From assembly GCA_034008185.1 (NCBI GenBank), contig CM067082.1:4882984-4946983 (forward strand): a stretch of 64,000 nt of DNA, given 5' to 3'. The translations under genes were made by a program, and so were the position numbers. Below are positions 49,122 to 59,732 of the stretch, piece after piece. The notes beneath the pieces were generated by a model that ran no database searches, was not told where the DNA came from, and was given only the letters and a program-made list of their open reading frames with translations. Origin of the DNA: Gorsachius magnificus. Its lineage: Eukaryota; Chordata; Aves; Pelecaniformes; Ardeidae. How positions within the stretch are numbered: the first letter of the stretch is position 1; every line of letters begins with the position of its first letter.

Positions 49122-49493
49122 ATCATGCTTATCCCATTTTTTTTAATTGACTATAGAATTGGGCAAAATGTTGTGGGTTTCAACTTGCGAAAAACAACAT
49201 ATGTTTTTACTGGGATGCTGTTAGTAACGAATTTTGACTCCAGACCTACAAGGGTACTAATGAATGTTTCATATTTTGTTTGGGATATAAGCTGTAAATG
49301 GATGAGCACCAACTTGGGAAACACTGCCTGAAATGAGCAGTTTGTATCCAGAGAGCATGTAGGCGTCTATAAGATCAGCTTTGATTTGCCATTTCAATGG
49401 TAGTTCCATGCGGATGGTTTTTTTCTTGAATTTTATCTGGTGAGATGGGAGGTGTGTAGTACTACTTAATCATACATTTTTATTTCTAGCTGC

Positions 49494-49770
49494 TTTTTTT
49501 TTTTTTTAATATGCTTACTTTTCCAGTTTCTCTTGTCCATATCCAGCCCTCTGCTTGATGCATATCTCCAGCAGCCAAAAGGGGGATGTTGTCCATGTAG
49601 CCGGTCAATGCGTACGTCATGTTGTGGCTTAAGAGCCGGGCCATGTGCTTGCTCCTTCTCCCCAGGGCTGAGCGTGCGTTGTCCACCTCTCCACCCCCAT
49701 CAACCCAGAGGACAAGGGCCCAATTCCGTTCAGTGCATTGCTCTGCTACTAATGAGAACAAAATCAGTCA
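49494..49770 (-). pseudogene. Possible small retrocopy with A tail, origin unknown
   Basis: On the minus strand a relatively GC-rich 91-codon frame (49761 to 49486) runs into a 14-base A run (T run 49494-49507 on the + strand). A GC-rich body followed by an A tail inside AT-rich intron is what a 5'-truncated retrotransposed mRNA or SINE would look like. I do not recognise the peptide, which includes GGGEVDNARSALGRR and YALTGYMDNIPLLAAGDMHQ, and I could not find target-site duplications. Confidence 0.3.
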
Positions 49771-52700
49771 TGCCTCAGTGAAAAGGAGGATGATCAGAAA
49801 GAACAGGGCTTTAATTACATTGGACCCATGCATGCTGCCTGTTTTTCCAACCAATCTGGAAACATTCCTTTAACTTAGGTTAGAGTCTCTGCTTTTCTCT
49901 GTCTGTTCCCATCATTTCCTCTCACTGTTTTCCAGCCATCTTCAATTCCTTGCACTTTGTCACACAGTACTCATTAACTATATCATACTGCTACTCCTCA
50001 ACTATGTAATACCGCTTCTATTCACATTCTGCTAATCTCACAAAATATGTATAATGGGTTTACTATTAAGATGGAATCAGGATTTCATTGAGAAAGAGAT
50101 GTTTTATTTCAATCCTTGCTTTATATTTCGCACCAATAGGAAGCTGTTCAGTTAAGTGAAGTAGTAGGAACTTGCAGGAACCGAACGGGAATCTCATGGT
50201 TAAGGAAATGTAATACTGCACTGGAAAGCTGGATTCTATCTTTATCTCTTTTAGATCCTTTTTGATAGGTAGCAACTGACTTTAGCATACCCTAGCAGAT
50301 GCCTCCTGTGGTATTTCTCACTTTCTTAAGAGGTTGGGGTCTACATTTGCAGGAGAGAGAAACAATCTGATCTGTAGCTGAGGTCAGTACTCTGAACATA
50401 GGAGGAATTGTAGCCCTGCAGGTGTTATGAAATCATTTACTGATGTTTCTGAAGTCCCCAAATATGACACTGATGTGCTACACACACACACAAAAAAAAA
50501 CCCTAGAGGAAATTAAAAGTTCTATCTTTAGAATACGGTTTGAATAGCGTGCAGTTAATATGCAATGGAGCTACATATTAAACAGCAAGAAAAATTGTTT
50601 TGAATAGCTGCTCATTAGTTGTGCGCCAGTTATCTCAATTTAAAAGTATCAAATGATGAAGTTAACTTTGCAGTTTAGTAAACTTCTTTTAACACAGAGG
50701 TTTATATGTTTGTATAATTTCTGAGGCGTTTAAAAATAATAGACTACAAGTAAGTTTTACCAGTAACACACGTGATCCATCAGCAACATCTAAACTATTA
50801 AATCCATTGCCAAATGTAGGAGCGGTGTTGTAATAACTAACATTAGCATCATAACTTGATATAAACAAGAATGTGGGATGCTTTCACAAGTAATGGTGGC
50901 AGCTGGTGTAGGTGTCAGGTGTAACTCGAAGTTCTTGAGTCTCCTTCACAACCCTAGGGAGGCCTGCACAGTAGCGAGCAGGACTGTCCTGCCTGATACT
51001 CTAAGCTTGATGTCTTTTGCCCAATTCCATCCAGTGTGAATCCTCTAGTGCCTGTTCCAGTCTGTCTAGTGGTTTTTTGGGTACTTCCCCCCCCCCCCCA
51101 GTCTTTTTATTGACAGGCTATCACCTTCAAGCATCTGATCTGTTACTTGTCACACCACACTACCTTTCAGGATCTTTGCCTTTTGTTTCCTTTCCCAAAA
51201 GGTATCATTTCCCCTAACATCGCAATACCTTTCTCACCCACCTCATGCTTCTTGTATAATCTTGATCCCTTCCTTTGCCCTCCAGTTTCAGGTGCTTGCT
51301 CTGGTCACTTTGCCGAACTGCTCTAGGTCATCTCCCAAACCACAGCTTTTTGTTTCCCTTCTTTCCTTCATCTTCCTTTTCAACACCCCCCATCAGACCC
51401 TGAGGTGCAGCTCTCTCACCCTTTCGGTGTTTAAGGTCAACCCACTTGTTCTTCAGCACCTTTAAGTACGATTGAGCCTGTCTCATTGTATTCCTGTGTC
51501 CAAACCCATTGGGAAAGATCTGACTTCGTAGCCCTGGGCTTGATTTGGAGCATGTGCAGCCCAAGTCCAGTGCCGGACTCTCCTCATTGAGGAGGAATTT
51601 AGCTTTGAGGCTGTGTAAGAGCTCTGCTGAGCATGCCTGTGCTGCAGTGGGGTTTTTTTTCCCCCAAAACAGCCTCATAGCTTGACTAATATTAGGCAGA
51701 CTTCCATTGAGATGGTGAAAAGAAACATCCTGATACAACACCCATCTCATGGCAAATTATTGTGCATCCCTGCTTGAAACTATAGAGGCCTGGGCAATTT
51801 CCAAAGGGGTCTTTTGTTTTTCTTAACATTAAAAGATCTGATCAGTCCCCTAAAAACCAGCCAGCCTTCAGCAGAAATTTAGCACGGCAGCAAAAGACCT
51901 GATCGGTGAAAGTACAGCAAAACCATGGGGAACAGAAAATGGATCTCGGTGAACTTAACGGGTCATACTGTTAGCATCATTTCTGACTTAAACATTGTTT
52001 GGAATAAACAGACCTAGGTTGGTGAGCTAAACTATGTCGTTCTACCTTTAGACAGCAAAAAAATTGCAACGAAAACTGAAGCTTGCCATGTTGAGCATGG
52101 CATCTGGGTATTAGGTATTTTTCTGCTCAGTCCCATAATACACAAAGGCAAAAAACTGTAGTTTTCTTTTCTAAGGTCTGGAAATTTAAGATTTTTTTTA
52201 ACACAGAATAAGAACAAAACTGTGTTTATATGATTTTTGTGTAATCAGCATGTATCACGTGGCTCTTCCATTTTTTTTCAGGTGTGTCTATCAGTACTAC
52301 AGTGATCTAGAGAGTGATACCCATTTTAATTGCCCACTTCCTTTCCCTTCATACTTTGATCTACTGTAAATCATTGGTGTTTTGCTAAAGGATTAGTAAC
52401 TTCCCCGTCATCCTTCCCCACATGGATACCAAGTGTCCCATCAAATCCAATAGGGAAAAAAAGAAGCTTGATTATGTACAGCCAAGCTTTTACTACATAA
52501 TGCCATTATCAAAGAAAGACTGGCAAGGATTTGAAAATAGTTTACAGAAGCTAACTCAATCTTTGGCTACTAAGCATTACTATGGTATAATCTCAACCAA
52601 ATGTGAAATCACTATGATATGTTACGTGCTTTAATGATTTATTTTGGTTGTCTTGCTTGGAAGTCCAACTTGGCTTCAGTTGTTTTATTTATATGTTAGC

Positions 52701-53052
52701 ACTTAATACATCTTAGAGATAAAAGCATTTCTTACTAGAGAGATGAGATACTGTTGTATTTTCTGTAGGTGATTTATCAGAGGTACTTGTTAAGAATAAA
52801 AAGGAACTTTTATATTCTGTATACGTTGTTCTCACAGATAAAAGTTTTGCCGAAAGGTCTGTATCAGCGGTTAGAAGGAGTGGTGTTGATACGCTGCTCT
52901 TAATATATGTATATAACAGTCTTTTGAATCAAGAGAAGTTTCCCTGAGAGATTGTGGTGATTATTGTTTTAGACATGTATGTATTGCACATTGAGAGAGA
53001 TTATTTGGAAGCTTGAAAAAATTTTAATCCTGTTTTCTTCTTGTTTACACAG

Positions 53053-53083
53053 AAGGTGAAAGAGCTTTACCGTCAATACCCAA
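53053..53083 (+). CDS. PTK2: PTK2 (FAK) exon J: 31-bp exon with first Pro-rich motif, residues 365-375
   Basis: This very short exon completes Glu365 (aa), encodes GERALPSIP (366-374) and ends with the first two bases of Lys375. It holds Pro371 and Pro374 of the linker PxxP motif to which the Src SH3 domain docks, next to the Tyr397 SH2 site encoded further downstream. The acceptor is ttgtttacacag and the donor is gtaagt. It lies outside the folded FERM domain. At 31 bp, skipping it would break the frame. A possible alternative terminal exon lies about 120 bp downstream (see 53205). Confidence 0.95.
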
Positions 53084-55535
53084 GTAAGTTTTATGCTTTC
53101 TTTTCATATATATGAAAAAAAAAGTTTTGAAAAAAGCTTTGCTTAAATGACGCTTGAGGACTTTCTATATGTGCTTAATTTTTATTGTTGCTTTTGGATT
53201 CTAGGACAAATAGCGGACGGTCATTTGGGACCATGGGGCATAAATGACTGACAGCAGCATTAAACTATAAAGATACCAGAAATAAAATCTGAGGAAAAAA
53301 GTGCATGATGCATCGACCATATTTGACAGTAACAAAAGTTGTTTTGAAAAAGACTTGACTGGGATTCAGGCTATTTATTTTGAGTCCATGAGTAAATTTA
53401 GTTACAGGAGTGATGCTAAACAGTTTTTGAATTTCGGTTTCAATCTGTGAGTTAGTCTATGCTCTCGTTTTTCCTATTTGTCCCCTTTTCTGCTTATATT
53501 AAATACTGAAAATATTTTTTTTTTCTCCTATCATAAATCTATGATGTCACCTTTTGGTAATAAAATTTCCGTAATGGGCCCAGTCTAAGTTGGGATCTCA
53601 AGGTTCAATGTAATAAAGAATATCATTTACATAGCAAGTACTTTTTAATCTGTTTTTAAATATAGTAATGTGGAAAAATTTTTCTCCGATAGTGACTATG
53701 GATTTGTAGAAAATGCTCATTTGTGTCAGGCAAATAGAGTTGCATTTTTTTCTCTGGCTAGTCTTATAGTGATACTGTATCCAAGGTACACAGAGACGTG
53801 CTGTCTGCATCTTATAATTCTTAAATAAAGTGTGCTAAGATACCTCCCTGCATTTTTCTCCTTCCCAAGCTTTAAGGTCAATAAGAAAAGATTTCTAATT
53901 TAGCTCTGTTTGAACTAAGAATGCTTCTTACGTTGTTGGAGTTTGTAGTCCATAACGCAGAGGTAGGTAAGCCTGTTAATTCTTCCTGCTGATTCTCTGC
54001 ACGCCTGGTGTCAATGGCGAGGTCTCCATCCTGTCTGGCAAGTTGTGATGGCCGTCTCCCCTTTCCACTTGCAGTTTGTTATCGTGGCCTCCTAAACTGC
54101 AGTCCTTCAACCAAGCCACTTTCTTTTTTGCTTGTTTGTAATCTGACTGCTTTCTCAATAGCCACATTCAGACCCAGTTTAAAGCTGTGTCTCATCAGAT
54201 TGTTCTCCTCGAACCTCATCAGGCAGTTCACCAGTATCCGCTAGCAGGAGATAACTATTGAAAGACCAAATGAAATTTAGCAGTTTATAGTGCCTTACCT
54301 CTTCCTTTTTCCTTTGGGACAGAGGGACTGTACCTACTTTGACCCAGCCACCTCATTCTGTTTCTTCATTGATTCCTGGAAGAAGTCCAGAATTACTATC
54401 ACTACTTTTTAAACTATTGGGTGGCTATGGAAGACACTTTGTTCCTGAACCTGCAAGAAACTAGCCACTTAGATACTTGTGGTTGCTCTTCCTTCGCAAG
54501 TCCTGCTGCAGTCCTTGCTAGCCCGGTAGCTTTCTCATGGTGCAGAATGCAGGGTGTTAAAATGCAGGGAGGAGAAGGAAACTAAAGTTGAGGCTAGAAA
54601 GCAGTAAAATTGGTAAACTCGGTGTGCACTCATGGAAGAGAAAAATTTGTTTTTACTTAAATACATACAACCGAGCAACACAAAATAACTTTCTAATTAC
54701 ATAAATTGTATCTTTTTATTATTATTATTATTTGTAGGGTTTTCTGGGATAAAATAAGGTTTGAAGGAAAAGCTTCTTCCCATTTTTGGGACAGTTTACC
54801 AAAACTGAATCTGTATGCTTGAGTCTGCTTAAACAAGGGCACCACATATGCTCGTAGTCTGTCAGCTTTTGTCAAACACGTAAAACTACTAGCGAACACC
54901 ATCTTGCATCTGGAAAGATTTGCCTTTGCCAGATGAAATTCCAGATTTCTGAGAGCATGAAGTGCAGTACTCTTGCTGTCTTATCATTAAAATTATGTTT
55001 ATGTATGTGCATAAAAAAAAATCTAGAAGAATCCATTGTAATTTTTGTTACTAATGAACATTTATAGTGAACTACATTTAAATTTAATGGTTTTTCTTAA
55101 ACATTTCTTACTTGCCATGTAAATCAATGTAAAATTGTTGTACAGGGTAAGTCATCGTACAGACAAAAACTCAATTCATACTGTATTTCCAGTAGATAAT
55201 GAAGTAGAAGCACCGTCCAGATACAAAGTTTAGATATGCATGGCTTGATCTTAACAGTTTGTAAAACTTAGGTTTCGTTCTTTCCTTGAAATTTGCTCTT
55301 GTCATTGTGAATCAATATGCTAATTAAATGGTAACGCATTCTTTCCACTTTTACCCCCCCCAGATAGGTTTGAAGTGGTAGATTCCTTTCTGACTTTTCT
55401 CCCCCTCAAAATCTGTCACTGTGGGAAATGGATTGGTCCTGCTAATTACAGTAGGTGCCCTGTTAGGATGAATTCCCAGTGTATGTGACCGTGAAGAATG
55501 TACAGCATTCAGCGATTCCAACCTCTGTTTTACAG
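53084..55535 (+). other. PTK2: PTK2 intron between exons J and K
   Basis: This is a 2.5 kb intron. Its first 200 bp contain the possible alternative terminal exon described at 53205. Further AATAAA hexamers occur near 53561 and 53612, as expected in AT-rich sequence. A short TTA repeat lies near 54715-54732. Nothing else is recognised. Confidence 0.8.
53205..53286 (+). CDS. Speculative alternative 3'-terminal exon of PTK2
   Basis: About 120 bp after exon J there is an acceptor-like site (cttttggattctag). In the phase left open by exon J it completes Lys375 and then reads TNSGRSFGTMGHK, followed by tga at 53245-53247. A canonical AATAAA lies at 53281-53286, 33 bases after the stop. If used, it would make a protein of about 388 residues, with the whole FERM domain but no Tyr397, kinase or FAT domain. 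All of this could arise by chance in AT-rich intron, and no transcript evidence is available. Confidence 0.2.
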
Positions 55536-55588
55536 GCTGGCCAACAATGAGAAGCAAGGAGTAAGGTCACACACGGTCTCTGTGTCAG
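55536..55588 (+). CDS. PTK2: PTK2 (FAK) exon K: FERM-kinase linker just before Tyr397, residues 375-393
   Basis: After completing Lys375 the exon reads LANNEKQGVRSHTVSVS, FAK 376-392, and ends with the g that opens the Glu393 codon. This form matches chicken. Human has LANSEKQGMRTHAVSVS. The acceptor is ctgttttacag and the donor is gtaagg. Length is 53 bp, phase 2 to 1. The next constitutive exon, encoding ETDDYAEI with autophosphorylation site Tyr397, is not found in the remaining 8.4 kb, so it lies outside the window. Confidence 0.96.
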
Positions 55589-58511
55589 GTAAGGCTCATA
55601 AAAAAAAAAACAACAACAAAACCAACAAGTTAGTTTATAAAGCTAGCAGATGTTTAGGCAGCTTTTTCACTCGCACTTAGCGCACTTCTTGCTACATGGC
55701 TGTTGACTTTCCCGAGAGCGTAGCTGTACTGCCTTTGTAATGCAGTTTCTAAAGAGAAACTTTTTGCAGATCTCCACTGTAGCTCTCTTGTGAGAGCAGC
55801 CATATCCGTGCAGTAAGGCAGGGCCAGAATACTTCAAAGCAAGGCTGCTTGTCAATATTTTCACTTAGCTTTGTAATGAAGTAGAATGTCGTGGGCTAGA
55901 ACTTAAATTACCTGAGTATGTGTTAATTATGAAGGAGCAGCTTTGAAAAGTGAAAATAGGCAATTAAATATTAATCATCCCTTTTCAGAAAGAAGAAACT
56001 TAATAGCTCTTTTTTTGTAGCTGCTGTTTAGATCAACGCACTTAATTTTTGCTATTGAAAATCACGAGATAATTGAAGGATGAGCATGCGAGGTAATACA
56101 TGTTTCTATAGCTTATAGGCTTCTAAGATTTCTGTTAGTTACTGTGGGGTTTTTTAAGTTTTTGTACTTGAGAACATTTTTCTTTTACAGGATCTTAAAT
56201 GCTTTTGAGGCATTGATTCAGTCTCTTAGCAGAAAATACATTTCTAAATCCTTATACATAATATTTATTAAGGAGATTTTCAATGCAAAAATGTATTGAT
56301 ATTTTGATATGTTCCTATAGATTTCTAGTATTTGGCGTCAAACTTCAGGAACCAATATTGTCACCCAGTGGAGTGTCCAGCCCTGACTTTACAGGGGCTA
56401 CAGCCCCACTTTAACATTTATGTGAGCGCTTAGTGGCACATATTAAAAAACCCGACATACTTCATACAAGACGGAGGAAAGATACGTAGATGTTTATTTA
56501 GTTTCCTACTTCTCATATTTCTTACCCCACCCTTAACCTTTTTTAAAAGATGTTTGAAATTCAGCCCTTGGCATAGGAAGCCCAAGTAAACAGACCTTGT
56601 GCAAGAAAATAAATGAGAGGATCTGGAGTTCAATATGTATCCAGCTGCAGAGGTGTAATAGAGCTTCGTCAGTTATTGTTACCTCTCAGAGTCAAATAGC
56701 AGCTCTTCTTCCTTCAGTACCTATCAAGCAAGCATGGTAGATAAGGTAGATAAGTATGAAGCACGGTCAGCATGTTCTCTCTTGATTCTTACCTGTGTGG
56801 CTCAGTTTAGCTGTTAGAAAAAGTTGACATTTCTTCAGTGATTAGTGCTGTGCTTTTTAATCGCTCCACTCACACAAAGAAAGCTAATGTTCAGGACAAA
56901 ATAGTCATACACCCCTGCTGCCTCAAATTGTCGCCTTTTCCATTTTCCTAAGAATGCTGATACGCTTTTGCTATTAAAAGTGGAAATAAATGCTTACTTC
57001 GTAATCCTTTATCACTGTCACTTAGACTTTGCAAATTTAGGTATCCTTTGCTTGATGCATTTTATCTGAAGTGGTGTTGTGTCTCAGGGCACAAACTCAC
57101 TTCTTCTGTTTTGAAGTAGTGTTTTGATATTAATGGTGATTTTCGTTGTAATAACTACATAACTCTGGAGTTCAGGACATCACATAAAGGTGAACGATGG
57201 GCAAATGAGAGCTTTGCTGTAGCACCACAGAAGAAACAGAAGTAGCAGCGCTGGAGATGACTTGGTTGTTCCAAGTGAATGTCAAGGGAGCTGTAAGGTG
57301 CAAAACTGGCTCCTGATGCCATAAGCAAAACAATCAAATTATACCAGGAAATGTCCTTCCCTTTCTTTCCAATACTGAAATCAAAAGCAATTAGGTATTT
57401 TTCTTTTGTATCTTTCCACAATGAAATCATTGTGCTTGATTCTTGTTTTTTATACCGTGTTACAAACCACTGGAAACACTGACATAATACCAGAATGATT
57501 CAAGTGATGGCATTTATTATTCATTCTCAAGGGTTCTTCTTTTTATTAAGGGTACAGAGAACACTGACATACTTTATGGTGGTGGTGGTTTGGTTTTTTA
57601 CCCCAAAATTATTTGAAATGTGTCAAGTGTGGCATGGGTGTCAGTATATTAAATTTAAACCACAGACAGATTGTTGAGATGAAGTTGGGTGATAAGGGCT
57701 TTTCCATGGGAGGCGGTTTCTGTACAGATTTCTGAGTCCCCAGAGGAATCAACTTGTTATAAATGAAGTAGTACTTCATGTAGACGTGAAGAGGTGTCAC
57801 TCCCGTTGTCACATGTAACTGATCCATCAGTATGGAACAAAGGAGGCAACAGATGTACATAATGTTCAGTTAACCCGAGAGTTACAGGTCAGCAGAGTCT
57901 GACAGCTGACAGCATCCAGTGCAAAGCCAGCTGTGGGTGATGCTATCTTGGTTTGCAGAATAAGAGCTTTTCTCTGGTGACATTTTAATGACTTGGAGCT
58001 GAAGGCTTCAAATAAGACGAGCTTTTATAACTTACTGACAGCTGTAATGTCCTCCATGCCTTTGATAGTTTAAATCACAAATTAGCTCTGCTGTTTGTTT
58101 TCAGTGGGATTGCTGTCCTTTGTTCAAACCTCTTCCAATGCTAAAGCTGAACAGCAAAAACCTGAGACACATACTTGGTAGGAAAATTAAGCAGTCAAAT
58201 ATATTTACAGTAGTAATACCCTTAGTTCTAAAGGAAAGTTTCACAGTAAGTTCCCCACCATGCTTTGGGGAAACCAGCAATGGCCAAAAACCAGTGTGGG
58301 ACATGATTTGGTGGTCTAAAAGTTCAGGTGTTTGTCTGAAGTTTTGTAGGTTTAAAAATGAGCCTGTTAATGAAAGACGCCTTGTCTTTCTTGTCATAAT
58401 ATTTATTAACATACCTTGAAATATTTCTGGTCTAAGGAAATGAAAACTTGTTCTTTCCAAGTGTTTCAGTATTCCAAAGAATACAAAGATAGAAGGGTAT
58501 TGAATACTTTT

Positions 58512-58513
<2 letters not shown>

Positions 58514-58542
<29 letters not shown>
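58514..58542. repeat. 29-base poly-T run
   Basis: This is the longest homopolymer in the window. Read on the minus strand it is A29. It creates a false lysine run at the start of a 154-codon minus-strand frame. Confidence 0.93.
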
Positions 58543-58545
<3 letters not shown>

Positions 58546-59662
58546 ATAAGTAAAGACCTTTTCAAACTAGTTCACACCCTTCAGGGTGAAGTTGGTTTCA
58601 GGAACACAGAGCAACAGATTGCTGGGCCTGGGAGCCAAGAAGTGTTCTCTTACAGCTGTGTGCCGCTGAACCAGGTTTCACCACACACCTCTTCCTGCGT
58701 GCTTCTGTTTCTTCTGATGTTATTTATCTGCCTTGCTTCTTCAAATTATATGTTCCTTACAGTGGGAATTGTCTTTCACTGCGTGCAGCTAAGGTGCCTC
58801 CCAGATTTCCCCTGTCTTTTAAAGCACAGTAATAATTTTATCCCTCAAATATTACATTTGTGTGTGTAGGATTATAAATAAATGTAAATAAGCAGCCAAA
58901 TTAAGTGAGTTGGGCTTCAGATTTCTTTGGTATACATCTGATGTTTTGATTTAAGTTACTGTGATTCACCAGAAGCAATGAGTGTTCTAGCTAATTGGAT
59001 AGGTAGTTCCAACTTTTATCTTCTCCCTCTACTTCTGTCTTTACATTAAAAAAGAATTTTTTGTACATAGCCAAGAGTGTACACTCAGGAAACAGGCAAA
59101 ACCATTTGCTGTGTGCAAATAGTATATCCAATTTGTAAGAAGCAGCATGCCAGTTCATTATAATTTCGTTGACGAGATTTCCTCCTGTTTTTCTTGGAGT
59201 CATCTTATTAAAATGCTCTACTCTTGCCTGCAGGAACTTATTTTGGCCAGCAGTTTGTTTTGATATGGCAAACACTAGCCTTAGTAAGGTGAGGCACGTA
59301 TTTCCCGATACCGGTATTTCCAAAAATAATAATTTACTTAGTATATTATATATTATAATAAGTTCTTCATAAAATAAAATCCTTAAAGCCTTCGTTTACT
59401 CACTCCCTTTTTACATAAATTCTTTCTGACACATAGTTCTTTGGTTTCTCCTGCCCCATCCTCGCTTATATAAATATGACTAGGAAGAATAAATACGCTT
59501 TTGAATCCTTTGGCTAATTGTTGTGCCTCCTTTGCACTAGAGCGTTCTGTGGATGTAAATCTTTTTAATCGTAGCTCAAACATTACTTTACATACAGAAT
59601 ATGACATTTCAGGCCCACTTGTTTCAACGAGTATTGAACAAACAGAGTATTGAACAAGTCTC

Positions 59663-59732
59663 GGCAGAGTTAGGTTTGTGGTTGGACTCGATCTTAAGGG
59701 TCTTTTCCAACCTGAATGATTCTGTGATTCTA
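59663..59732 (+). mobile_element. CR1 LINE 3' tail (about 70 bp)
   Basis: This short plus-strand piece contains gtggttggactcgatcttaa, then gggtcttttccaacctgaat, and ends with gattctgtgattcta, the CR1 3' terminus. It is nearly the minimum recognisable CR1 insertion, and only the 3' UTR end is present. Confidence 0.88.

Larger units (their letters stand above)
44451..53052 (+). other. PTK2: PTK2 intron between exons I and J
   Basis: This is an 8.6 kb intron. From 5' to 3' it holds an old LINE-like 3' end (about 46661-46795), a short plus-oriented LTR piece (about 47738-47800), an A/C-rich stretch ending in a PBS-like sequence and a minus-strand LTR (48160-49121). A possible small retrocopy with an A tail (49494-49770) and a C run at about 51088-51099 follow. 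The stretch 50990-51750 is more GC-rich than its surroundings and carries a 140-codon minus frame I do not recognise. Confidence 0.8.

Noticed and set aside
48316..49126. 216-codon plus frame and 149/144/109-codon minus frames
   Set aside because: The explanation is the same as for the first LTR copy: repeated low-complexity GC-rich LTR sequence with no coding signal.
58101..58565. 154-codon minus-strand frame beginning with a lysine run
   Set aside because: The lysines are the 29-base T run read on the other strand. The rest matches no family and has no gene context.
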